Origin: Sphingomonas desiccabilis
GTDB taxonomy: Bacteria; Pseudomonadota; Alphaproteobacteria; Sphingomonadales; Sphingomonadaceae
Length of the DNA: 64,000 bases
Direction of reading: 5' to 3'
NCBI RefSeq assembly: GCF_004135605.1
Contig: NZ_SDPT01000003.1
Location: 1 to 64,000, forward strand
Positions within the stretch are counted from its first letter, which is position 1, and each line of letters opens with the position of its first letter. The notes beneath the pieces were generated by a model. The model saw only the letters and a list, made by a program, of their open reading frames with translations, did no database searches and was not told where the DNA came from. The translations under genes were made by a program, and so were the position numbers. Shown in pieces: positions 56,853-64,000 of this stretch.

Positions 56853-58010
56853 TCAGCGCTCCGTGTCGATGGGACGCTCGCCGACGATCGACAGGCCATA
56901 GCCGTCGAGCCCGACGAGGGTGTGATGGGTGTTGGTGAGCAGCACCATTTCGGCGACGCCCAGTTCGTTCAGGATCATGGCGCCGACGCCATAGTCGCGC
57001 AGCTGGTCCATGTCGGCGGGGTCGAGCTCGCCGGTGCGCGCCTGCATGGCGACGGTGAACTGGTCGAGCCGCGGCTTGTTGATCACCACGATCACGCCCG
57101 CGCCTTCCGCGCCGATGATCTCCATCGACCGGCTGAGCAGCTCGGCGCGGCGGCCGGTCTCGCCGAAGATGTCGGCGAACGGCGACATCGCGTGCATGCG
57201 GACCAGCGTCGGCTTGGCGGGATCGATGCGGCCCTTGACCAGCGCGACCTGCTCGCTGCCGGTCGCCTTGTTCCAGAAGGTCATCGCCGTCCACTCGCCG
57301 CCCCAGCGGCTGGTGAAGCGGCTCTCCGCGCGCTTTTCGACCAGATGGTCGTGGCGGCGGCGATAGGCGATCAGGTCGCGGATCGTGCCGATCTTGAGGC
57401 CGTGGAGCTGCGCGAAGCCGACCAGGTCGTCCAGCCGCGACATGGTGCCGTCCTCGTTCATGATCTCGCAGATCACGCCCGCGGGGTTGAGCCCGGCGAG
57501 CCGCGCCACGTCGACCGCCGCCTCGGTGTGTCCGGCGCGCACCAGCACGCCGCCGTCGCGCGCGATCAGCGGGAAGACATGGCCGGGCGTCACGATGTCG
57601 GCCGCGCCCTTGGTCGAATCCACCGCCACCGCGATGGTGCGCGCACGATCGGCCGCCGAGATGCCGGTGCTGACCCCTTCCTTCGCCTCGATCGAAACGG
57701 TGAAGGCGGTCTCGTGCCGGGTGCCGTTGTTGCGGCTCATCAGCTCCAGGCCGAGCTCCTCGACCCGCGGCTTCGACAGCGCCAGGCAGACGAGGCCGCG
57801 GCCGTGCGTCACCATGAAGTTGATCTTCTCCGGCGTCGCCATCTGCGCCGGGATCACCAGATCGCCCTCGTTCTCCCGGTCCTCGTCGTCGACCAGGATG
57901 AACATGCGCCCGTTGCGCGCCTCGTCGATGATCTCCTCGGGCGAGGAGAGGAAGCCGTGCTGCAGCCGGGCTGGTTCCACGGGAAGGCGGGCGGGGTCAG
58001 GCAGCGCCAT
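56853..58010 (-). CDS. ribB: 3,4-dihydroxy-2-butanone 4-phosphate synthase with degenerate GTP cyclohydrolase II domain
   Basis: A 385-residue RibBA-like fusion. The N-terminal RibB domain (about 20-215) is intact: [41 protein letters not shown] and [16 protein letters not shown]. The second domain (about 220-385) aligns with GTP cyclohydrolase II, but in the zinc-binding region [20 protein letters not shown] the usual three Cys (ECLTGDVFGSRRCDCG type) are absent, so GTP cyclohydrolase activity should be lost. Such chimeras (RibBX) occur in alphaproteobacteria. A separate RibA must exist elsewhere. The start ATG 58010 follows AAGGACG and overlaps ribE by 14 nt. Confidence 0.93.
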   Translation of the reverse strand: MALPDPARLPVEPARLQHGFLSSPEEIIDEARNGRMFILVDDEDRENEGDLVIPAQMATPEKINFMVTHGRGLVCLALSKPRVEELGLELMSRNNGTRHETAFTVSIEAKEGVSTGISAADRARTIAVAVDSTKGAADIVTPGHVFPLIARDGGVLVRAGHTEAAVDVARLAGLNPAGVICEIMNEDGTMSRLDDLVGFAQLHGLKIGTIRDLIAYRRRHDHLVEKRAESRFTSRWGGEWTAMTFWNKATGSEQVALVKGRIDPAKPTLVRMHAMSPFADIFGETGRRAELLSRSMEIIGAEGAGVIVVINKPRLDQFTVAMQARTGELDPADMDQLRDYGVGAMILNELGVAEMVLLTNTHHTLVGLDGYGLSIVGERPIDTER

Positions 58011-58620
58011 GCTGCGTCCTTTCACGATAGCGCTCCATGCGCTGGAGATAGCGGGCGAGCACGTCGATCTCGAGGTTGACGGCCTGCCCCTCGGCGATGT
58101 CGGCAAAGGTCGTGACCTCGGCCGTGTGCGGGATGATGTTGAGGCCGAAGCGCGTGCCGTCGGCTCCGTCCTCGACGCTGTTGACGGTCAGCGACACGCC
58201 GTCGACCGTCACCGAGCCCTTGGCGGCCAGGTACGGCGCGATCTCCGGGCCTGCCAGGATGGTGACGCGGTGCGATCCGCCTTCCTGGGCCACCTCGGTC
58301 ACTTCGCCCAGCCCGTCGACATGGCCGGTTACGATATGCCCGCCCAGTTCGTCGCCCAGTTTCAGCGCGCGCTCCAGGTTGAGGCGGCGACCGGCGGTCC
58401 ACTGGTCGCGGGCGGTGCGCGACACGGTTTCGCCAGACACGTCGACCGCGAACCAGCCCGGCCCCTTGTCGACCACGGTCAGGCACACGCCCGAACAGGC
58501 GATCGACGCGCCCAGGTCGACGGTTGCGGTGTCATAGGCGGTGGCGATGCGGACGCGCAGGTCGCCCGTCTGCTCGACGGCCTCGATGGTGCCGATGTCG
58601 GTGACGATTCCGGTGAACAT
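57997..58620 (-). CDS. ribE: Riboflavin synthase, alpha subunit
   Basis: A 207-residue enzyme that dismutates two lumazines to riboflavin. It contains the duplicated lumazine-binding barrels: MFTGIVTDIGTIEAVEQ and SIACSGVCLTVVDK in the first half, then GHIVTGHVDGLGEVTEVAQE and SVTVDGVSLTVNSVE in the second. The start ATG 58620 is one base beyond the ribD stop at 58622. Third gene of the operon. Confidence 0.94.
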   Translation of the reverse strand: MFTGIVTDIGTIEAVEQTGDLRVRIATAYDTATVDLGASIACSGVCLTVVDKGPGWFAVDVSGETVSRTARDQWTAGRRLNLERALKLGDELGGHIVTGHVDGLGEVTEVAQEGGSHRVTILAGPEIAPYLAAKGSVTVDGVSLTVNSVEDGADGTRFGLNIIPHTAEVTTFADIAEGQAVNLEIDVLARYLQRMERYRERTQHGAA

Positions 58621-58621
58621 A

Positions 58622-59611
58622 TCAATCTCGCTCGCGCTCGTAGACTTCGCGCCGGTCGCTGCCAAGCGAACGCGCCTCGATAAACCGCCATCGGCCATGG
58701 GCCTCGGCCAGGCTGGCAAGCCCCAGGTCGCCGATCGCGGACGTGCCCGCGCCGATCAGGATCGGGGCGCGGTAGAAGAGCAGTCGGTCGACGGCGTCGG
58801 CGGCCAGGAAGGCGGCGGCGGCACCTGCGCCCCCCTCCACCAGCAGATGGTCGACGCCGGTGAGCGCGCCAAGATCGGCGACGTCCGACAGCGCCTCCCA
58901 CCCCTCGGGCGCCGGCCCGCGGGTCAGCAGCAGCCGGCGGGGGCTCCGATGCTCCAGGCCCGGCAGGCGCACGTCCAGCCGCGGCGCATCCGCTTCAAAG
59001 GTACCGCGCCCGACCAGGATCGCCTCGTGCCGGGCACGCTCGCGATGCACGTCGGCGCGCGCCTCCGGCCCGGTGATCCAGCGGCTCTCCCCCGACGGCA
59101 GCGCGATGCGTCCGTCGAGCGAGGTCGCGAGCTTCAGCGTCACATGCGGCCGCCCCAGCGCCAAGCGCGTGAGGAACCCGGCCATGCTGCGCCGCGCCTC
59201 GCCCCTGCACACGCCCTCGGTCACCGCGATCCCGGCCTGCCGCAGCCGGGCGATGCCCTGGCCGTTGGTGCGGGGATCGGGATCGGTCAGCGCCACCACC
59301 ACCCGCGCCGGGCGGGCGGCGCGGATCAGGTCGGCGCAGGCCGGTCCCCGCGCGGAAACATGCGCGCAGGGCTCCAGCGTGACGTAGAGCGTCGCGCCCT
59401 CCGCGGCCGCGCCCGCTTGCGCCAGCGCCACCGCCTCGGCATGCGGGCGCCCGCCCGGCTGGGTCCAGCCCTGCCCGACGATGCGACCCTCGGCGACGAT
59501 CACGCAGCCGACGTTGGGATTGGGCGCGGTCTGGGCGCGGCTGCGCTCGGCCAGCGCCAGCGCCTCGCCCATCCAGCGCGCGTCTTCGGCCGTGTCGGAC
59601 AAGGGGGTCAA
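58622..59611 (-). CDS. ribD: Riboflavin biosynthesis deaminase/reductase RibD
   Basis: A 329-residue bifunctional enzyme. The N-terminal deaminase (about 1-150) has zinc ligands in GGRPHAEAVAL and LEPCAHVSARGPAC. The C-terminal reductase (about 160-329) starts RPHVTLKLATSLDGRIALPS and has VDHLLVEGGAGAAAAF. It begins the riboflavin genes and overlaps a small membrane-protein gene upstream by ATGA. No FMN riboswitch is visible before it. Confidence 0.94.
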   Translation of the reverse strand: MTPLSDTAEDARWMGEALALAERSRAQTAPNPNVGCVIVAEGRIVGQGWTQPGGRPHAEAVALAQAGAAAEGATLYVTLEPCAHVSARGPACADLIRAARPARVVVALTDPDPRTNGQGIARLRQAGIAVTEGVCRGEARRSMAGFLTRLALGRPHVTLKLATSLDGRIALPSGESRWITGPEARADVHRERARHEAILVGRGTFEADAPRLDVRLPGLEHRSPRRLLLTRGPAPEGWEALSDVADLGALTGVDHLLVEGGAGAAAAFLAADAVDRLLFYRAPILIGAGTSAIGDLGLASLAEAHGRWRFIEARSLGSDRREVYERERD

Positions 59612-59955
59612 AGCCCCCAGGCGGTCAGGCCGTCGTCCAGCTTCTTGAATTCGGCCTGCACCTTCGCGCGGCGCGCTTCCAGCTCGGCGATCTCCTTCTG
59701 GCGCTTGGCCTCGTCGATCTTCTGCTGCGCGCGGATTTCCTCGTCCGTGCGGTCGAGCCGCCAGTCCTGGACGTAGATGATCTCGCGCTTGTACGGCCGC
59801 TCGAAATGGGAATCATGGACGAACGCCCAGATCCAGAGGCCGGTGATCGTCACCGCCAGCCCCAGGAACGCCCATTGATGCGGCCGCCGGTGCGACAGGA
59901 ACAGTCGCAGGTCTCGGTATGCACGCAGCGGCGACAGGTGGCGCAGGATCCTCAT
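59608..59955 (-). CDS. Small membrane protein upstream of ribD
   Basis: A 115-residue protein with one clear helix (about 29-48, WAFLGLAVTITGLWIWAFVH) and a C-terminal charged coiled coil (about 70-108, EEIRAQQKIDEAKRQKEIAE). It overlaps the ribD start by ATGA, so translation is probably coupled. I do not recognise the family; similar proteins often precede ribD in sphingomonads to my recollection. Confidence 0.75.
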   Translation of the reverse strand: MRILRHLSPLRAYRDLRLFLSHRRPHQWAFLGLAVTITGLWIWAFVHDSHFERPYKREIIYVQDWRLDRTDEEIRAQQKIDEAKRQKEIAELEARRAKVQAEFKKLDDGLTAWGL

Positions 59956-60009
59956 GGGCCTTCCAGATAGGCGTCACCGCCCCCGGCCACCAGCCCCTGC
60001 GCCGCCCCT

Positions 60010-60687
60010 TCAGTTCTCCATCTCGAAACGCACCGTCATCACCCGCCAGCTCTCGACCGGGACGCCGTCGCGGGTGGCGGCGCGGAAGCGCCACTTCGAC
60101 AGCGCCTGCCGACGGGTCGCCTCCAGGAACGCGTCGCTGGTCGCGCGCACCGGCTCGACCGCGGTCACCCGCCCGCTGGCGTCGATCCGCACCCGCACCG
60201 TGACCACGCCGTCGCGCTCGGCGCGGCGCTCCGCCGGCGGATAGGCCGGCTGGAACGCGTCGCTGTAGCGCGGGTCCGGCGTGGCATCGACCAGCACCGG
60301 CATCGGCTTGGGCGGGTCGACCGAGACACTCGTGCCCGTCCCGCCGGGCGTTCCCGTCATCGTTGGCGGGGTGATCGGCAGCGTCGACTCGCTCGCCAGC
60401 ACCGGCTGGTCCGGCCGCGGCAGATCGACGACCGGCTTCGGAAGGAAGGTCAGCGGCTGCGGCTGGGGCTCGGCCCGCTTCTCCACCGGCTGCGGCTCGG
60501 GCTTCACCTCCGGCGGGACCGGTGGCAGCGGGATGGCGGTCGTGTTGAGCACCGGGTCCTCATAGGGGATCACCGTGACGGAGCCCGCCATCAGCATGGC
60601 GGCGAGCAGCCCGCCGTTGATCGCCAGGGCGACGCCCATGCTCGCAGGGTGGAAGCGGCGTTCGGATGCAAAGCGATTCGCGTACAT
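60010..60687 (-). CDS. TonB-like energy transducer protein
   Basis: A 225-residue protein with one N-terminal transmembrane helix (about 17-42), a long Pro-rich periplasmic arm (about 50-140) with EPQP-like repeats, and a C-terminal TonB domain (about 145-225): YPPAERRAERDGVVTVRVRI, QALSKWRFRAATRDGVPVES. The HPASMGVALAINGG start is typical of sphingomonad TonB proteins. It transmits proton-motive force to TonB-dependent receptors. No exbB/exbD follows, so it may serve a subset of receptors. The start ATG 60687 has AGGAGAA. Confidence 0.9.
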   Translation of the reverse strand: MYANRFASERRFHPASMGVALAINGGLLAAMLMAGSVTVIPYEDPVLNTTAIPLPPVPPEVKPEPQPVEKRAEPQPQPLTFLPKPVVDLPRPDQPVLASESTLPITPPTMTGTPGGTGTSVSVDPPKPMPVLVDATPDPRYSDAFQPAYPPAERRAERDGVVTVRVRIDASGRVTAVEPVRATSDAFLEATRRQALSKWRFRAATRDGVPVESWRVMTVRFEMEN

Positions 60688-60835
60688 CGGCTTCTCCTCG
60701 TTCGTGCCCTCCAAGGGCCGAGCAGGCGATGGTACATCATAACACGAGAGACGCAATGCCGTGCATTCCCGCGCCATCTCAGGAGCACTCCACCCCCTTG
60801 TACCCGCGCACGCGAGCCCTCTGCGGAACCCCTGA

Positions 60836-60928
60836 CCGTGCTCTTGCGAAGGCAGGAGACCAGGGTCCCAAGCGCCGCAAGTCGTTGCTCTGCCTGGCCC
60901 TGGATTCCTGCCTGCGCAGGGATACGGT
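60836..60928. repeat. Intergenic paired-palindrome repeat (copy 5)
   Basis: CTCTTGCGAAGGCAGGAG, spacer, and TTCCTGCCTGCGCAGGGATACGG. It resembles copy 3 at 51576 almost throughout. It lies in the 298-bp gap between the TonB-like gene and gltX; I see no gene there. Confidence 0.75.
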
Positions 60929-60985
60929 GTGACCAAAGGACGACGGCGCCTGCTACGGCGGAGGATGCGGCTAGCGAACCTCCGC

Positions 60986-62320
60986 CTACGCCGCCGCGCG
61001 CAGCCGCAGGATCGCCGCGTCGCGCCCGATCAGCGGCAGCAGCGCCGCCATGTCGGGCCCGTGCTCGCGCCCCGTCAGCGCCAGCCGCAGCGGCAGGAAC
61101 AGCGCCCGCCCCTTGCGCCCGGTCGCCTGCTTGAGCGCGCCCGTGAGCGCGGCCCAGCTCGCCTCCGCCCAGTCGATCGACTCGGCCACCGCCGCCGCTT
61201 CGGCGACGAACGCCCGGTCCTCGTCCGACAGCGCCGGCACCGTGATCGGCCCCGTCACCACCTGCCACCAGTCCGCCGCCTCGGCGACGGTCGACAGGTT
61301 CGCGCGGATCGCCTCCCAGCCCGCCCGGTCCATGCCCTCGGGCAGCTGCGCCTGCACCCGCGCCCAGTCGAGCTGGTGGACGATGCGCGCGTTCAGCGCG
61401 TGGAGTTCCGCCTCGTCGAACCGCGCCGGCGCCCGCCCGAAGCGCGCGAAGTCGAACCCGGCGATCAGCGGCGCCCGGTCGACCAGCGGCTCGACGGGAT
61501 CGCTGGTGCCCAGCCGCGCGAGCATCGCCACCACCGCCTCGGGCTCGATCCCCATCGCGCGGAATTCGTCGACGCCGGTCGCGCCCAGCCGCTTCGACAG
61601 CTTGCCCTCGGCGCCCGTCAGCAGCGCGACGTGCGCGAACTCGGGCAGCCCCGCCCCCAGGCTTGCGAACATCTGGATCTGGGTCGCGGTGTTGGACACA
61701 TGGTCCTCGCCGCGGATCACCGTCGTCACGCCCATGTCGATGTCGTCGATCACCGACGGCAGCAGATAGAGCCAGCTGCCGTCCGCGCGCCGCACGACGG
61801 GATCGCTCAGCCGCGCCGCCTCGAACCGCTGCTCCCCGCGCACCAGGTCGTGCCAGCCGATCGGCGCGTCATGGTCCAGCCGGAACCGCCAGTGCGGCCG
61901 CCGCCCCTCAGCCTCCAGCCGCGCGCGGTCCGCTTGGCTCAGCGCCAGCGCCGCCCGCTCGTACACCGGCGGCAAGCCGCGCCCCAGCAGCACCTTGCGC
62001 CGCAGCTCGAGCTCCTCCGGCGTCTCATAGGCCGGATACACCCGCCCCGCCGCGACCAGCTCGGCGAAGCGCGCCTCATAGCGATCGAACCGCGCCGACT
62101 GGCGTTCTTCGCCGGCCACGTCGATGCCCAGCCAGGCGAGGTCGGCGCGGATCGCCTCCACGAACCGCTCCTCCGACCGTGCCGCATCGGTATCGTCGAT
62201 GCGCAGCAGCAACCGGCCGCCGTTCGCCTTGGCAAAGAGCCAGTTGATCAGCGCCGCGCGCAGATTGCCGAGGTGGAGCCGCCCCGTGGGGCTCGGCGCG
62301 AAGCGGGTGGTAACGGTCAT
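60986..62320 (-). CDS. gltX: Glutamyl-tRNA synthetase
   Basis: A 444-residue class I synthetase that charges tRNA with glutamate. The HIGH-type motif is SPTGRLHLGNLRAALINWLF, the KMSKS-type site reads KLSKR (in EGKLSKRLGATGVDEF), and GRGLPPVYERAALALS and DGSWLYLLPSVIDDIDMGVT are typical. The length of 444 is short for GluRS (about 470), fitting one of the two GluRS paralogues common in alphaproteobacteria; which one it is needs a tree. It is transcribed alone. Confidence 0.94.
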   Translation of the reverse strand: MTVTTRFAPSPTGRLHLGNLRAALINWLFAKANGGRLLLRIDDTDAARSEERFVEAIRADLAWLGIDVAGEERQSARFDRYEARFAELVAAGRVYPAYETPEELELRRKVLLGRGLPPVYERAALALSQADRARLEAEGRRPHWRFRLDHDAPIGWHDLVRGEQRFEAARLSDPVVRRADGSWLYLLPSVIDDIDMGVTTVIRGEDHVSNTATQIQMFASLGAGLPEFAHVALLTGAEGKLSKRLGATGVDEFRAMGIEPEAVVAMLARLGTSDPVEPLVDRAPLIAGFDFARFGRAPARFDEAELHALNARIVHQLDWARVQAQLPEGMDRAGWEAIRANLSTVAEAADWWQVVTGPITVPALSDEDRAFVAEAAAVAESIDWAEASWAALTGALKQATGRKGRALFLPLRLALTGREHGPDMAALLPLIGRDAAILRLRAAA

Positions 62321-62405
62321 GCGCCGAGCCTGTAGAGCGATTCCGCCGCCGGTGGAATTGCTCGGAAAGCCTCCTTCCCTGCGCGGGAGGGGAGCGGGCG
62401 CCGCC

Positions 62406-63188
62406 TCACCGCCTCGGGCTGGCGCCCACCTGTCCCAGCCCCGTCGCCGTCCAATAGATGCCGCCCAGCAGGTGCTGCAGATAGCGCTCGTCCCGGTACA
62501 TCTCCGCCTGGTGGCCCAGCAGCGTCACGAACACGCGCCCCCGTTCGTGCCGGTGGTACCAGGCTTCCGGGTGGTGCGCGCCCATCCGCCGGCCGACCTG
62601 GCCCGGCCAGATTCGCGTCGGATCATAGCTCGCCTCGTCCACCTCCAGCACGGGGTTCACCGCCACCCGGTGCGGGTTCTCGGTCACGTAGAACTCGTCG
62701 CTCCAGATCCACCGCTCGGGCAGGCCGAAGCTCGCGGGAAAGCCCTTGTCGGCGACGGTGACCACGCCCGTCTGGACCTTGGGATGGTTGACAAAGGACC
62801 GCCCGACCAGCCGCTCGTACCAGGGCCAAGCCCCCGCCGGCACGATCGCGGCGCGGTGCACCACCATCGCGTTGCCGCCGCCGCGCATATAGGCCTCGAA
62901 CCGCGCCCGTTGGCCCGCGTTCAGCTGCTCGGCCGGCGTGTTCAGGAACAGCACCGCCGCATAGGGGCTGAGGTCGCCGTCGAACGCCGCCGGGTCGCTC
63001 GTCCAGGTCAGCCCGATGGAGTGCAGCCGCGCCAGCTTTTCCAGGCTCTCGCGCGCGACCGGGATATATTCATAGTGATAGGTGCTGGGCGTCGCGATCA
63101 CGAGCAGCTTGAACTGGTCCTCGGCCCACGCCGCGCCCGGCACCAGCCCCCAGACCAGCACCGCCAATCGCCGCAGGATCGCCTTCAT
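62406..63188 (-). CDS. Exported ThuA-domain protein
   Basis: A 260-residue protein with a signal peptide ending AAWA (about residue 22). The ThuA (trehalose utilisation, class I glutamine-amidotransferase-like fold) domain follows: YHYEYIPVARESLEKLARLH, DLSPYAAVLFLNTPAEQLNA, GNAMVVHRAAIVPAGAWPWY, TENPHRVAVNPVLEVDEAS and PEAWYHRHERGRVFVTLLGH. Relatives occur fused with sugar-binding modules; a carbohydrate role is inferred. The ATG at 63188 gives the signal; the longer frame is antisense to the next gene region. Confidence 0.87.
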   Translation of the reverse strand: MKAILRRLAVLVWGLVPGAAWAEDQFKLLVIATPSTYHYEYIPVARESLEKLARLHSIGLTWTSDPAAFDGDLSPYAAVLFLNTPAEQLNAGQRARFEAYMRGGGNAMVVHRAAIVPAGAWPWYERLVGRSFVNHPKVQTGVVTVADKGFPASFGLPERWIWSDEFYVTENPHRVAVNPVLEVDEASYDPTRIWPGQVGRRMGAHHPEAWYHRHERGRVFVTLLGHQAEMYRDERYLQHLLGGIYWTATGLGQVGASPRR

Positions 63189-63274
63189 CGCCCTCTCCCC
63201 AGTGCGCCCCTTTGTAGCGAACCCGCGCCCCGGCGCGAGGTCGACCTTTGTCGCGGGGGGCTCAGCAGGAAGCG

Positions 63275-63961
63275 CTAGCGAACCGCCGCGGTCCGCAGCT
63301 CGTGCACGCGCAGCCGCGGGAACACCTCTTCCAGCGGCTTGCTGTCGGGCAGCACATAGACATAGCCGCCCTTCTTCGCGAACTGCGGCCGCAGGAGCTT
63401 GCCATAGAACGCCCGGGGCACGTTGATGCAGCCGAAGGTGACGCGATTGTCTTCCGCCGTCGGCGACAGCATCCGCTCGCGGCGGCGCTCCTTCTTGGCG
63501 GCGTCCGCCGGGATCGTGTGGATCGCCACCGAAGTTGCGTAATCCACCCACAGGATACGCTCCTTACGGAACGGGATGCCGAACTTCGCCAGGAAGCGCC
63601 CGGCCGGCGTGGTCTTCTCGGCAGGGCCGATCTCCGCCAGCTTCTTGCTGCCGACGCCCGCGGTCGCATCGTCGCCCAGCGCGATGCCGATCAGCACGGG
63701 CTCCTGCGCCAGCTGCTCGCCCTTCGCGTCGAACAGCAGCATCGTCGCATTGGGCTTGTCGATGATCGCGAACGGCAGCCCGTGGTTGTCGCCCGACGCC
63801 GTCACCCAGTCGGCGACGCGGCTCGCATCGGCGGAACGCACCGTTCCGGCCTCTGCCTTGAAGCTGGCGGCTTCCGGCGCCGGCGCTTCCTGCGGACGTG
63901 CAACAACTGCGGCGGGAGCGGCCAGTGCGATGCCGGCCAGCACCCGGAGAAGAAAAGTCAT
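63275..63961 (-). CDS. L,D-transpeptidase-like protein (YkuD fold)
   Basis: A 228-residue exported protein (signal about 1-22). The YkuD-like core covers about 60-215: AIIDKPNATMLLFDAKGEQL, a GIGIALGDD-like strand, VAIHTIPADAAKKER with the conserved His, and the catalytic Cys in DNRVTFGCINVPRAFY. The usual SHGCIRM is TFGCINVP here, a variant common in proteobacterial paralogues. It should crosslink peptidoglycan or act on a related bond. ATG at 63961 is preceded by an in-frame TTG at 63964. It reads towards the ThuA gene. Confidence 0.85.
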   Translation of the reverse strand: MTFLLRVLAGIALAAPAAVVARPQEAPAPEAASFKAEAGTVRSADASRVADWVTASGDNHGLPFAIIDKPNATMLLFDAKGEQLAQEPVLIGIALGDDATAGVGSKKLAEIGPAEKTTPAGRFLAKFGIPFRKERILWVDYATSVAIHTIPADAAKKERRRERMLSPTAEDNRVTFGCINVPRAFYGKLLRPQFAKKGGYVYVLPDSKPLEEVFPRLRVHELRTAAVR

Positions 63962-64000
63962 CAAATGCAGATACTCGAAATCCGGCCGTCCCGTAAGGGA

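Noticed and set aside
59956..60009. FMN riboswitch for the riboflavin genes
   Set aside because: The leader before the small membrane-protein gene is 54 bases at most and lacks the conserved RFN blocks.

Overview
The window is about 64 kb of GC-rich chromosome from an alphaproteobacterium, most likely a sphingomonad (Sphingomonas or a close relative). The signs are the gene set (caa3 oxidase with CtaG, COQ9, SRAP, DUF4169, DUF892, metX with metW) and the tight head-to-tail ATGA/GTGA overlaps. The genus is inference; no rRNA gene is present.

Layout. At 0.4-7 kb a secreted esterase is followed by a molybdoenzyme unit: cupin and moeA on the minus strand, then fdhD, mobA and a YdeP-type molybdopterin oxidoreductase on the plus strand. 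At 7-12.7 kb lies a seven-gene caa3 oxidase cluster: lipoprotein cytochrome c, coxB with its own haem c, coxA, a coxC-like subunit, a small membrane protein, ctaG and a further cytochrome c. At 12.7-20 kb are a manganese catalase, a Tat-exported phospholipase C, an unknown exported protein, a zinc-ribbon protein, a DMT transporter and a doubtful membrane protein, with two sparse gaps.

At 20.1-37.2 kb is the most unusual part. A 43-bp exact direct repeat of the 3' half of tRNA-Arg(CCG) flanks 17.07 kb. Inside are a frameshifted IS6-type transposase remnant, two regulators with an OmpR-type winged helix fused to an NB-ARC/STAND-like ATPase, two autotransporters (one carrying a trypsin-like protease, one a 1744-residue repeat protein) and a TIGR03032/DUF4915 protein. 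Four genes run in the same direction on the minus strand (repeat autotransporter, TIGR03032, regulator 2, protease autotransporter). Regulator 1 converges on them. The tRNA-proximal end is a degraded gene-poor stretch and no integrase is visible. This is my candidate for an undescribed surface system.

At 37.2-48 kb are the intact tRNA, a TPP riboswitch with thiC, a LuxR-HTH/DUF4019 protein, two small lower-GC genes, a SRAP protein, a YefM-YoeB toxin-antitoxin locus in which both genes are frameshifted, DUF892, an S41 peptidase, an ATP-dependent DNA ligase and the start of recQ. At 49-64 kb are a phosphatase, metX-GNAT-metW, ssb, feoAB with a Fur-like box, COQ9, a second DMT transporter, a riboflavin operon (ribD, ribE, ribB fused to a degenerate GTP cyclohydrolase II domain, ribH), a TonB-like protein, gltX, a ThuA protein and an L,D-transpeptidase. 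A family of inverted intergenic repeats is scattered through 39-61 kb.

Small proteins, starts and regulatory sites were judged by eye. Family names come from recognised motifs, not from database searches.
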